This document shows, one piece after another, positions 17,909-25,963 of a stretch of DNA of 64,000 nt. The stretch comes from Methylophaga sp. Lineage in GTDB: Bacteria > Pseudomonadota > Gammaproteobacteria > Nitrosococcales > Methylophagaceae. How positions within the stretch are numbered: the first letter of the stretch is position 1; every line of letters begins with the position of its first letter. The stretch lies in NCBI GenBank assembly GCA_011053005.1, contig DRHW01000026.1, forward strand, positions 1-64,000, given 5' to 3'. A program made the position numbers and the translations under genes. The notes below the pieces were generated by a model. The model searched no databases. It worked only from the letters and a program-made list of their open reading frames with translations, and was not told the DNA's origin.

Positions 17909-17962
17909 CAAACGCGTCAAAGGCGACGCTCATACCTCGCGCGCTTTACGCGCGCGTTAGCA
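17903..17962 (+). repeat. attC recombination site (complete, about 60 bp)
   Basis: The two ends form an imperfect inverted repeat. The left side reads TAAC-AAA-CGCGT-c-AAAG-g-CG-a-CGC, and the reverse complement of the right side reads TAAC-GCG-CGCGT-AAAG-CG-CGC. That is a paired R box, an unpaired AAA/GCG central spacer, a paired stem with three extrahelical bases on one strand and a terminal loop, exactly the attC plan. R' is GTTAGCA (17956-17962). Confidence 0.85.
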
Positions 17963-18281
17963 AGGTAAATGAATAACTTTCTTCAATAAATCACTGACTT
18001 GTTAAACCAAAACTGTGGAGCCGTGGTGCTGGAAATCAAGGAGATCGTCAGAATGTTTGATATTTGAATGGCCTAGCTAATAATCAAAGCTCTTTCCCCT
18101 ATCACAATAATAAGCGCTGTTCCTTAAGTCGTCTTCACGCATGCTAGCTGTAAGCAAAACTCTTTCAAGTATGAATTTCTCGGTAATAATCGGCATTGAT
18201 ACACGTTAAGATAAATGGCTGTTGATTGAATATAATGATATGTTATATCACATTAAAAACTAGTTAATTAAGAAATACGCT
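17963..18281. other. 319-base region between the last attC and the M23 peptidase gene
   Basis: No gene is supported. It is the right junction of the cassette block with the chromosome. A short open stretch around 18000-18055 (codons for LWSRGAGNQGDRQNV then stop) could be the tail of a lost gene, but it has no start and I could not assign it. The promoter of the M23 gene is presumably near 18220-18250 (AT-rich, TATAATGATA), but no good -35 is seen. Confidence 0.4.
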
Positions 18282-19661
18282 ATGAATAAATCACACATCA
18301 CGATAATTAGAAAAAGCCATGCATTACGTATCCTGCTGATTACAATATTAATAATTGCTACTTTGACTATATTGTATTCGTCAAATACTGCAAAAAACAC
18401 CCCGTACCCATCACCATTAATCCAGCCTAATCTTGTAACTAGTTATTCAGCCAGCAAAGACGAATTGCAAAATCATGAAGACAATAAACAAGAGCAGCAG
18501 CTGGTAGCTTCAAAGGTCAATTTTCATGATGTCCACTATCAAGTAAAACAGGGCGATAATCTTGAATCAATTTTCAATCATCAGAACATATCAGGCAATA
18601 CGCTTAGCGAAATATTAGAGGCAGATGAACAATATCTTGATATTGATGTTTTAAAGCCCGGGGAGCAACTCACTTTCAGGTTTGATAATCACAATAAATT
18701 AGCTGAGTTAATGTTCGTTAGTAATCCCAGTAAAACGATTCTGTATCAACGACATGATGCAGAACATTTTGAGCATAAGCAGAAATTAATCCCTACGCAA
18801 TGGGTAACTGACGTGGTTAGAGGCACCATTAAAAACAGCTTCTATGTTTCAGCGGCAAGCGCTGGGATGACAGATAAAACGATAATGAATATACAGAAAC
18901 TATTAAGTCAGAAAATAAACTTTCGTCGTGATATCCGCAATGGTGACAGTTTTCAAGTAATCGTAGAGCGAGAAACGATAAATGGTTCGCCTGATGGCAA
19001 GAATTATGTGGTTGCCGCCCGTATCAACGGTAAAAATGTGAAATTATTAGGCGCTTATATGCATACTGATGGCGTGTATTACGATAAAAATGGCAACAAT
19101 TTATCCCCCGCTTTATTGCGTTACCCGACCAAGCAACACTTTCGAGTCAGCTCCCCCTTTAATCCTAGAAGACTCAACCCCGTCACGGGGCGCTATGCAT
19201 CACATAATGGTGTCGATTTTGCTATGCCTATTGGCACACCTGTTGTCTCGACGGGAGATGGTGTCATTGAACGAGTGGCAAGCCAAAAATATGCGGGGAA
19301 ATATCTTGTGATTGATGAATTTGGACCTTTTTCGACTCGCTATTTGCATTTAAGCAAAATATTGGTTCATAAAGGACAAAAGGTATCGCGAGGTCAAGTT
19401 ATCGCTCTGTCTGGTAATACTGGGCGTTCTACTGGGCCACATTTGCATTATGAGCTTCATATTGACGACAAGCCCGTTAATCCTATTACCGCAAAAATCC
19501 CTCTGCTGAAGTCGATACCAAAAACAGATTTCGCCGCGTATAAAGCACACGTTCATACGTTAGACGACTTAATGACGGGTAAAACAGATGTTGCAGCTTC
19601 AAACCTTGATTGGCTAGATAAGTGGGCGATGAATCAGCAACAGGCCAACTCAAACACATAA
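18282..19661 (+). CDS. M23 family murein endopeptidase (MepM/YebA-like)
   Basis: 459 residues. One N-terminal membrane helix (about 14-31) anchors it. A LysM/OapA-like segment around residues 85-125 (VKQGDNLESIF) follows, then a middle domain, then the LytM/M23 zinc peptidase with His308 and Asp312 (HNGVDFAMP) and H387-L-H389-YEL. All metal ligands are present, so it should be an active DD-endopeptidase cutting cross-links in peptidoglycan in the periplasm. The arrangement is that of MepM, although the neighbours (no znu genes) differ from E. coli. It is transcribed alone. Confidence 0.88.
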   Translation: MNKSHITIIRKSHALRILLITILIIATLTILYSSNTAKNTPYPSPLIQPNLVTSYSASKDELQNHEDNKQEQQLVASKVNFHDVHYQVKQGDNLESIFNHQNISGNTLSEILEADEQYLDIDVLKPGEQLTFRFDNHNKLAELMFVSNPSKTILYQRHDAEHFEHKQKLIPTQWVTDVVRGTIKNSFYVSAASAGMTDKTIMNIQKLLSQKINFRRDIRNGDSFQVIVERETINGSPDGKNYVVAARINGKNVKLLGAYMHTDGVYYDKNGNNLSPALLRYPTKQHFRVSSPFNPRRLNPVTGRYASHNGVDFAMPIGTPVVSTGDGVIERVASQKYAGKYLVIDEFGPFSTRYLHLSKILVHKGQKVSRGQVIALSGNTGRSTGPHLHYELHIDDKPVNPITAKIPLLKSIPKTDFAAYKAHVHTLDDLMTGKTDVAASNLDWLDKWAMNQQQANSNT

Positions 19662-19663
19662 TC

Positions 19664-19764
19664 GGTTTAAGCCGGACAACTTAATATCAACTGGGTAGTC
19701 GATTATCAGGCTAAAAGTAGCACTTAAGTAAAAAGCATATATTTTGCTTCTGTCGGCTTAAACC
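19664..19764. repeat. 101-bp segment bounded by an inverted repeat
   Basis: GGTTTAAGCCGGACA (19664-19678) is the reverse complement of TGTCGGCTTAAACC (19751-19764) apart from one extra G. The arms enclose about 72 AT-rich bases with a small inner hairpin (AGCA...TGCT near 19736-19749). It begins two bases after the M23 gene stop. It may be a transcription end structure or a small non-autonomous element. No second copy was noticed. Confidence 0.45.
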
Positions 19765-19921
19765 TGTCGATTTTATGTTCTAAGCTAAATTTAAGCATGC
19801 CACTCGATCATTTGATATTCAGTTTGAATATGGCCTAACCGAATTCATTTAAATAAAACGATTTTCACACAAACTTAAATTACAGCGTTTCGCTTTAGCT
19901 TATCAAGTGTTTGTTTAAAAC

Positions 19922-20131
19922 TCAGTCTTCAATTTTAAAGCCAACCTTAATAGTGACCTGCCAATAGTGCACACCATTATTTTCGATATAACCGCGAGTT
20001 TCTACTACCTCAAACCAGTGCATGTTTTTAACTGATTGTGACGCTTTAGCAATCGCATTTTTAATCGCTTGATCTGAGCTTTCAGCCGAACTGCCCGTTA
20101 ATTCAATATGTTTGTAAGTATGTTCTGTCAT
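19922..20131 (-). CDS. dodecin (flavin-binding small protein)
   Basis: 69 residues, the normal size for dodecin. The sequence YKHIELTGSSAESSDQAIKN, then NMHWFEVVETRGYIENN and HYWQVTIKVGFKIED, follows the dodecin pattern of beta strand, helix, then two strands. Trp39 is in the place of the flavin-stacking tryptophan. Dodecins form hollow 12-mers that store riboflavin, FMN or FAD, often in stress or stationary phase. SD GAGGAT lies 6-11 bases before the ATG on the minus strand. It is transcribed alone. Confidence 0.92.
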   Translation of the reverse strand: MTEHTYKHIELTGSSAESSDQAIKNAIAKASQSVKNMHWFEVVETRGYIENNGVHYWQVTIKVGFKIED

Positions 20132-20602
20132 TTTAATATCCTCATTGTTTAAATAAACTAAGTAAAAGGTTTTCGACGAGCATGCAACTAATTAAATAAT
20201 AAATGCCTGCTTAGCAATCCCATCGTTATCATCTTCTGTGACATTTACTGTGCTGAATAACGATAGCATTTCAACCCGATGTTAAGCCATCTTGATTCAA
20301 AAATAAAATATAACAACAATAAGCAATGCAACCTTTATTGCCCGACTGATCACAATTAAAGACTGGCTTACTATTACCAACCAGACATTTTATTAAAATA
20401 CATTAACGCCAACTAAACTAGGCTATTTATCAATGCTAAGCCTTTGTACAGCCTAAATTATGAATAGATGTGAATGCTATATCAAAAATATTCAACAGAC
20501 TGATTTAACTGTATTTTATATCTCAACTAGCGTACAATTACGCGATTGCTTTCTCCCCCCTATTAGTTTTACTTTTAAAACTGATCTTTCACAGGTTTAT
20601 AC
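20132..20602. other. 471-base intergenic region, leader of deaD
   Basis: It lies between the divergent dodecin and deaD genes and is AT-rich without a credible gene. A TACAAT at 20533-20538 is a candidate -10 box about 65 bases before deaD, but its -35 is poor. Cold-shock RNA helicase genes often have long regulatory leaders, so the length fits. No defined structure can be named. Confidence 0.4.
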
Positions 20603-22384
20603 ATGTCCACAGAACAACAACCAACTACACCTACATTCGCAGAATTAGGCTTAGCAAGTCCTATCTTAAAAGCCGTCCAAGAAGCTGGCTATGAAACACC
20701 CTCGCCGATTCAGGCACAAAGTATTCCTCCGCTACTCGCAGGTCGCGACCTATTAGGTCAGGCGCAAACGGGTACCGGTAAAACAGCCGCTTTTGCATTA
20801 CCGTTATTAGGTCGTATTGATCCTAAAATGAAAGCGCCACAAATGTTGGTATTAGCACCAACACGTGAGTTAGCGATTCAAGTAGCTGAAGCAATTCAAA
20901 GCTATGCTCGTCACATGAAAGGTTTACATGTGTTGCCAATCTATGGCGGACAAAGCATGGGCATTCAATTGCGCCAATTAGAACGTCACCCACAAGTTAT
21001 TGTCGGCACGCCTGGTCGTGTTTTAGATCATATTCGTCGTGGCACATTAAAGTTAGGTGATTTAAAAGTATTAGTACTTGATGAAGCCGATGAAATGTTA
21101 CGCATGGGCTTTATTGATGATGTTGAAACGATTTTAAAAGAGACGCCAGAAAGCCGTCAGGTAGCATTATTCTCAGCAACGATGCCTACCGCGATTCATC
21201 GTGTAGCCACTCGTTATTTGAAAGATCCTGTTGAAATTAAGATTAAATCTTTAACATCAACGGTTGATACGATTAACCAACGTTACTGGCAAGTAACGGG
21301 TATGCATAAATTGGATGCCCTAACGCGTATTTTAGAAGTTGAAACATTTGATGCGATGATCATTTTCGTTCGCACAAAAAATTCAACGACTGAATTAGCA
21401 GAAAAATTAGAAGCACGCGGTTATTCATGTTCACCTTTAAATGGTGATATGAACCAAGCAGCGCGTGAAAAAGCAATTGAACGCGTCAAAAAAGGTAAGT
21501 TAGATATCTTAGTTGCAACTGATGTTGCTGCGCGTGGGCTAGATATCGAACGTATGAGTCACGTTGTGAACTACGATGTGCCTTACGATACAGAGTCTTA
21601 TGTACACCGTATTGGTCGTACAGGCCGTGCTGGTCGTAAAGGTGAAGCGATTTTATTTATTGCGCCACGCGAAAAACGTATGTTGTTTGCTATTGAAAAA
21701 GCAACACGCCAAACCATTACATTGATGCAATTACCTAGCACTGAAGATGTGGCTGATAAACGGGTAATGGAATTCAAGCAACAGCTTAGCGAAACGATTG
21801 AAGCACAAGATTTGAGCTTTTTTGAAGCAGTTGTCAGTAGTTATCAGCAAGAACATAACGCTGATCCAATTGAAGTCGCTGCAGCATTGGCTTATTTAGT
21901 ACAAAAAAGCCGTCCGTTAAAACCGGTTAAGCATGTTCAAGAACGCCCTGCTCGTGAAGATCGTCCATCAAGAGATAGAGATGACAGACCTCGTGATAGC
22001 AGAGGAGAACGTGATCGTTCACCTCGTAGAAGCAGTGGTCAACAAGCTGAACAAGGTATGGATAGTTACCGCGTAGAAGTCGGTAAATCAGATGGTGTTG
22101 AAGCTAAGAACTTAGTCGGCGCGATTGCTAATGAAGCGGGCATTGATAGTAAAGATATTGGTCGCATTACGATTCTTGATGATTACAGTGTGATTGATCT
22201 ACCAGAAGGCATGCCAAAAGATTTATTCCAACAATTAGGCAAAGTTTGGGTCAACAATAAACAATTGAACCTAAGCCCTGCAAAAGAAGGTTTTGAACAT
22301 GCTAGTCGTGATCGCAAACCAAGAAGAACAGGCAAACCTCGTATGCGTCCACGTGATGGTGCAAAACGACCTTCTAGAGGCTAA
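20603..22384 (+). CDS. deaD: ATP-dependent DEAD-box RNA helicase DeaD/CsdA
   Basis: 593 residues. The N-terminal Q motif region (F12...SPIQAQSIP), motif I AQTGTGKT (54-61), PTRELAIQ, GTPGRVLDH, motif II DEAD (160-163), SAT (motif III) and the helicase C motifs ARGLDIERM and HRIGRTGRAGR are complete. After a charged RS/RD-rich linker (about 448-485) comes the DbpA-like RNA-binding domain (SYRVEVGKSDGVEAKNLVGA...), then a basic tail. This is the DeaD/CsdA layout, which helps 50S ribosome assembly, translation start and RNA decay at low temperature. A strong terminator follows. Confidence 0.95.
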   Translation: MSTEQQPTTPTFAELGLASPILKAVQEAGYETPSPIQAQSIPPLLAGRDLLGQAQTGTGKTAAFALPLLGRIDPKMKAPQMLVLAPTRELAIQVAEAIQSYARHMKGLHVLPIYGGQSMGIQLRQLERHPQVIVGTPGRVLDHIRRGTLKLGDLKVLVLDEADEMLRMGFIDDVETILKETPESRQVALFSATMPTAIHRVATRYLKDPVEIKIKSLTSTVDTINQRYWQVTGMHKLDALTRILEVETFDAMIIFVRTKNSTTELAEKLEARGYSCSPLNGDMNQAAREKAIERVKKGKLDILVATDVAARGLDIERMSHVVNYDVPYDTESYVHRIGRTGRAGRKGEAILFIAPREKRMLFAIEKATRQTITLMQLPSTEDVADKRVMEFKQQLSETIEAQDLSFFEAVVSSYQQEHNADPIEVAAALAYLVQKSRPLKPVKHVQERPAREDRPSRDRDDRPRDSRGERDRSPRRSSGQQAEQGMDSYRVEVGKSDGVEAKNLVGAIANEAGIDSKDIGRITILDDYSVIDLPEGMPKDLFQQLGKVWVNNKQLNLSPAKEGFEHASRDRKPRRTGKPRMRPRDGAKRPSRG

Positions 22385-22406
22385 ATAACGCCATTAGAAA
22401 AACTTT

Positions 22407-22434
22407 AAAAGGACGCTCTTTAGCGTCCTTTTTT
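22407..22434 (+). terminator. rho-independent terminator after deaD
   Basis: AAAAGGACGCT (22407-22417) pairs with AGCGTCCTTTT (22422-22432), loop CTTT, ending in six T residues. It lies 23 bases after the deaD stop. Confidence 0.95.
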
Positions 22435-22459
22435 ATTATCAGCTATGTAATAATGAATC

Positions 22460-23689
22460 ATGCTTAATTTCATCTGGATCGCTTTTTTTACCATTGCCTT
22501 TATCGTTGCACTGATAAAGCTATTTGTATTCGGTGATACTCAGATATTTGATCAAATGATGACAGCTATGTTTAGCCTGTCAAAAAGCGCCTTCGAAATA
22601 TCACTCGGTCTAACGGGGATATTAGCCTTATGGTTAGGCATTATGCGTATCGGCGAACGCAGCGGTTTTATTGATTTACTGACGCGGGGTTTAACGCCGC
22701 TTTTTGCTAAATTAATGCCCGAAGTACCGAAGAATCACCCTGCTTTGGGAGCGATGGTCATGAACATTGCAGCCAATGCCTTAGGTTTGGATAACGCTGC
22801 CACTCCGCTGGGCATCAAGGCGATGAAAGAACTGCAAACGATTAACCCAAACAAAGACACGGCAAGTAATGCTCAAATTCTATTTTTGGTGCTCAACACC
22901 TCGGCCGTCACGTTATTCCCTGTCACGATCTTCACTTATCGTGCTCAAATGGGCGCTGCAAATCCAACTGATGTGTTTATTCCAATCCTGATCGCAACGT
23001 ATGCATCGACGATGATAGGTTTGCTCGCTGTAGCAACTGTACAAAAAATTAATCTGTTTGATAAAGTGATTGTTAGCTATCTCGGCGGATTCACCTTATT
23101 CATCGCGGCACTTTTATCTTATTTTTCTAGTCTGAATCAGGCCGACATGCTGACCCAGTCAGCACTGATCAGTAATATCATTTTATTTTCATTAGTCATG
23201 TTATTTATTGCCGGCGCTGTCATCAAAAAAGTAAATGCTTATGATGCGTTTATTGATGGCGCTAAAGAAGGTTTTGAAACCGCGATTAAAATCATCCCCT
23301 ATCTCGTGGCAATGCTGGTTGCTATTGGCGTATTTCGTGCCAGTGGAGCACTCGACTTATTAGCCAACGGTTTACGTCATATTATCTTGTCGTTGAATTT
23401 AGATGATCGGTTTATTGATGCCATGCCAACGGCTTTAATGAAACCATTTAGCGGCAGTGGCGCTCGCGCCATGATGGTCGATACCATGCAAGTATATGGC
23501 GCGGATTCCTTTGCCGGTCGTTTAGCTTCGATTGTTCAAGGTAGCACTGAAACAACATTTTATGTTTTAGCGGTTTATTTTGGTTCAGTAGGTATCAAAA
23601 ATATTCGTCATGCCGCAGCCTGTGGTATTGCCGCTGACATTGCAGGTATCGTTGCCGCTATCATGGTTGCTTACTGGTTCTTTGGCTAA
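22460..23689 (+). CDS. nucleoside-recognition (Gate) domain membrane protein, SpmA/SpmB fusion type
   Basis: 409 residues, about ten hydrophobic helices. Two Gate/nucleoside-recognition halves can be seen: residues about 40-200 with MNIAANALGLDNAATPLG (SpmA-like) and about 270-405 with MPTALMKPFSGSGARAMM and IVQGSTETTFYVLAVYFG (SpmB-like). In Bacillus the two are separate spore maturation proteins. The fused form is common in non-sporulating proteobacteria, where its transport substrate is unknown. It begins 26 bases after the deaD terminator and has a weak SD. It is not known to be linked to its neighbours. Confidence 0.85.
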   Translation: MLNFIWIAFFTIAFIVALIKLFVFGDTQIFDQMMTAMFSLSKSAFEISLGLTGILALWLGIMRIGERSGFIDLLTRGLTPLFAKLMPEVPKNHPALGAMVMNIAANALGLDNAATPLGIKAMKELQTINPNKDTASNAQILFLVLNTSAVTLFPVTIFTYRAQMGAANPTDVFIPILIATYASTMIGLLAVATVQKINLFDKVIVSYLGGFTLFIAALLSYFSSLNQADMLTQSALISNIILFSLVMLFIAGAVIKKVNAYDAFIDGAKEGFETAIKIIPYLVAMLVAIGVFRASGALDLLANGLRHIILSLNLDDRFIDAMPTALMKPFSGSGARAMMVDTMQVYGADSFAGRLASIVQGSTETTFYVLAVYFGSVGIKNIRHAAACGIAADIAGIVAAIMVAYWFFG

Positions 23690-23791
23690 TGAGAAATGGT
23701 TAACTCCACGCTTATACTCAATAATAATCAAGCACATTGAGCAACAATAGAACAAAATATAGCACCCATTTTTTAGTCTTCGGTATTTGTA

Positions 23792-24739
23792 ATGACAAGC
23801 CAACAAGCTAACTTAGAAAATATAACGCCTATCGTGGTGGTCGACATTTATAATGAAAATGACGATACCGTTGCCGATAAAACCTATTGTGTAATGGCAA
23901 CGATTGATCCTGATTTGGTTGAGGCTTCGCCGCTGTCTAATGCTGATCTAGCTGAACAGCATGACGATATCATTCCTGATATAACTTATTGTGTATTGGC
24001 GACGCTTGATGGTGATACGTCTGAAATTTCGCCATTGATTGTCGCTGAACTATCTGAGCAAATCGATGAGGCTGTATCTGACAATGCTTATTGCGTCGTC
24101 ACCACGATTGAAAATGATTTAGTCAATATCGCACCGCTCGTCGTGATTGATATCTATGACCAAATTGCCGATGCATTGGCCGATAAGGGGTATTATATTG
24201 CACCCGAATTGCTACCTGAAACGATGACGGCTTCTCTACATCAACATGTTACACTGCTTACTACTGATGATTATCAGACTGCGGGGATCGGCCGTCAACA
24301 AGCATTTCAACTCAATCAACAAATTCGCCGTGACGAAACTCGTTGGCTAGCAGAAGATAATGCCATTGATAACCAGTATCTCGATTGGATGGCCAGTTTA
24401 CGGATTGAACTCAATCAACGTTTGTTTATGGGCTTGTTTAAATACGAAGCACATTATGCACATTACCCTCCCGGTGCTTTTTATCAACGTCATGTTGATG
24501 CCTTTAAGGGACAGTCTAATCGCGTATTAACCACATTGTTATACCTCAACCCTGATTGGAAAACCGCTGATGGTGGTGAACTACTGATCTATCATCCTGA
24601 AACCGAAGAAATCATCGAACAAATACTGCCTGAATACGGTAAATTTGTTGTATTCCTTAGCGATCAGTTTCCACATCAAGTGCTCAAAGCCAATCGGGAT
24701 CGTTATAGCATTTCCGGTTGGTTTCATATCAATAGTTAA
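23792..24739 (+). CDS. 2OG-Fe(II) oxygenase (prolyl 4-hydroxylase-like) with a fourfold N-terminal repeat
   Basis: 315 residues. The C-terminal half is a dioxygenase of the SM-20/P4H type: iron ligands His234-x-Asp236 (YQRHVDAF), distal His295 (FPHQV) and a 2-oxoglutarate-binding Arg at about 304. The N-terminal 137 residues hold four copies of one unit with an exact 34-residue period: prolines at 13, 47, 81 and 115, and the pair Y-C at 32-33, 66-67 and 100-101, changed to Y-Y at 134-135. The fourth copy (DALADKGYYIAPELLP) is the natural beginning of the enzyme domain, so three extra copies seem to have been added by tandem duplication. The likely substrate is a protein prolyl or similar side chain; this is inference. 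The gene is 10 bases before def. Confidence 0.82.
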   Translation: MTSQQANLENITPIVVVDIYNENDDTVADKTYCVMATIDPDLVEASPLSNADLAEQHDDIIPDITYCVLATLDGDTSEISPLIVAELSEQIDEAVSDNAYCVVTTIENDLVNIAPLVVIDIYDQIADALADKGYYIAPELLPETMTASLHQHVTLLTTDDYQTAGIGRQQAFQLNQQIRRDETRWLAEDNAIDNQYLDWMASLRIELNQRLFMGLFKYEAHYAHYPPGAFYQRHVDAFKGQSNRVLTTLLYLNPDWKTADGGELLIYHPETEEIIEQILPEYGKFVVFLSDQFPHQVLKANRDRYSISGWFHINS

Positions 24740-24749
24740 CGAGGAAAAC

Positions 24750-25289
24750 ATGACGATGAACCATACAGACTTTGAATTAATTGAATTAGGTCATCCTCAC
24801 CTTCGCCGTCACGCTGAAGTCGTTAAAGATGTTTCAGGTACTGATACTCAACATTTATTAGATGAACTATTAGCCTTTGTACTAGCAAAAAATGGCGTCG
24901 GTATTGCTGCGCCTCAAGTTGATATCAACCAGCGTATTTTCATCATGTGTTCTCGGCCTAACTCACGTTATCCTCTCGCACCCGATATGCCGCCAACATT
25001 TATTATTAATCCAGAAATCATCTGGCGTTCTGATGAAACTGAAAAAGGTTGGGAAGGTTGTTTAAGTTTACCGGGGATCCGAGGCCTCGTACCGCGTCAT
25101 CAGGCGATAAAAGTACGTTATACCACTCGGTCAAATGAATCTATTGAAGTAGAATATACTGGCTTTGTTGCACGCATTTTTCAACATGAATTAGATCATC
25201 TTGACGGTATCGTTTATCTTGATCGGGTTGAAAGCACGCATGAAATCATGATGGAAAAAGAGTGGTTGAAACTGTTCACTAGTAACTAA
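24750..25289 (+). CDS. def: peptide deformylase
   Basis: 179 residues from ATG 24750, which has the SD GAGG at 24741-24744. A longer in-frame reading starts inside the upstream gene and is rejected. All three deformylase motifs are present: GVGIAAPQ (49-56), E102-G-C104-L-S and H146-E147-LDH150. The enzyme removes the N-formyl group from new proteins with a bound metal ion. The usual partner fmt is not next to it, so this may be an additional deformylase of the type found away from the fmt operon. Confidence 0.92.
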   Translation: MTMNHTDFELIELGHPHLRRHAEVVKDVSGTDTQHLLDELLAFVLAKNGVGIAAPQVDINQRIFIMCSRPNSRYPLAPDMPPTFIINPEIIWRSDETEKGWEGCLSLPGIRGLVPRHQAIKVRYTTRSNESIEVEYTGFVARIFQHELDHLDGIVYLDRVESTHEIMMEKEWLKLFTSN

Positions 25290-25329
25290 GCCTAGTTTAT
25301 CGTTAACTTAATAATAAGCAGAGAAAAAA

Positions 25330-25962
25330 ATGCTCGATTTAACTGAATACACAAAATTCCTGATTGCGATCCTTGCGATATCTAATCCTATTGGTATTAT
25401 CCCCGTCTTTTTGACGATGACTGCTGATGAGACGGTCGAGCAGCGTGTAAAAATCGGCAAAATCGTGGTGATTGCCACAACCTTAATTTTACTGATCACA
25501 CTATTTTTCGGTGAATTTGTACTTAATGTGTTTGGGATCAGTATTGATTCGTTTCGAGTCGGTGGCGGCATTCTTATTTTACTGATGGCCATATCAATGT
25601 TGAACACATCACACGGCACTATTAAACAAAATAGAAATACCGTTGAGCAACATGATAGTCAATCTATTGCCGTTGTGCCCTTGGCGATGCCTCTGTTAGC
25701 GGGTCCTGGTGCAATTGGTACGGTGATTATTAATGCATCTAAAGGAACAGGCGTCATTCACTATGGTTTCTTAGCCGTTTCGATCATTTTATTGGGTGTT
25801 GTTTTATGGTTAATATTTAAAATAATGCCTTTAATAGCTAAACATATCAGCACAATTGGCATTAATATTTCGACTAGAATCATGGGTTTAATATTAGCCG
25901 CCATTGCTATCGAGTTTATTGCAAATGGTTTAAAAGGATTGTTTCCGGTATTAAATCAGTAA
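25330..25962 (+). CDS. MarC/YhgN family inner-membrane protein (UPF0056)
   Basis: 210 residues with six hydrophobic helices. The N-terminal AISNPIGIIPVFLTMT segment (about 16-31) and the mid-protein LAMPLLAGPGAIGTVI segment (about 117-132) are the two conserved NPxG- and PGA-type motifs of the MarC family. The function of the family is not established; a role in multiple antibiotic resistance was proposed for E. coli MarC and later withdrawn. SD GCAGAGA stands before the ATG. It converges with the DUF3549 gene, with stop codons almost touching. Confidence 0.88.
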   Translation: MLDLTEYTKFLIAILAISNPIGIIPVFLTMTADETVEQRVKIGKIVVIATTLILLITLFFGEFVLNVFGISIDSFRVGGGILILLMAISMLNTSHGTIKQNRNTVEQHDSQSIAVVPLAMPLLAGPGAIGTVIINASKGTGVIHYGFLAVSIILLGVVLWLIFKIMPLIAKHISTIGINISTRIMGLILAAIAIEFIANGLKGLFPVLNQ

Positions 25963-25963
25963 G

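Noticed and set aside
18000-18055. Possible gene tail (LWSRGAGNQGDRQNV) after the last attC
   Set aside because: It has no start, no ribosome site and no recognisable family, and is too short to call.
24645-24749. Extended N-terminus of the peptide deformylase
   Set aside because: This part lies inside the upstream oxygenase gene in another frame. The ATG at 24750 has an SD and gives the family length.
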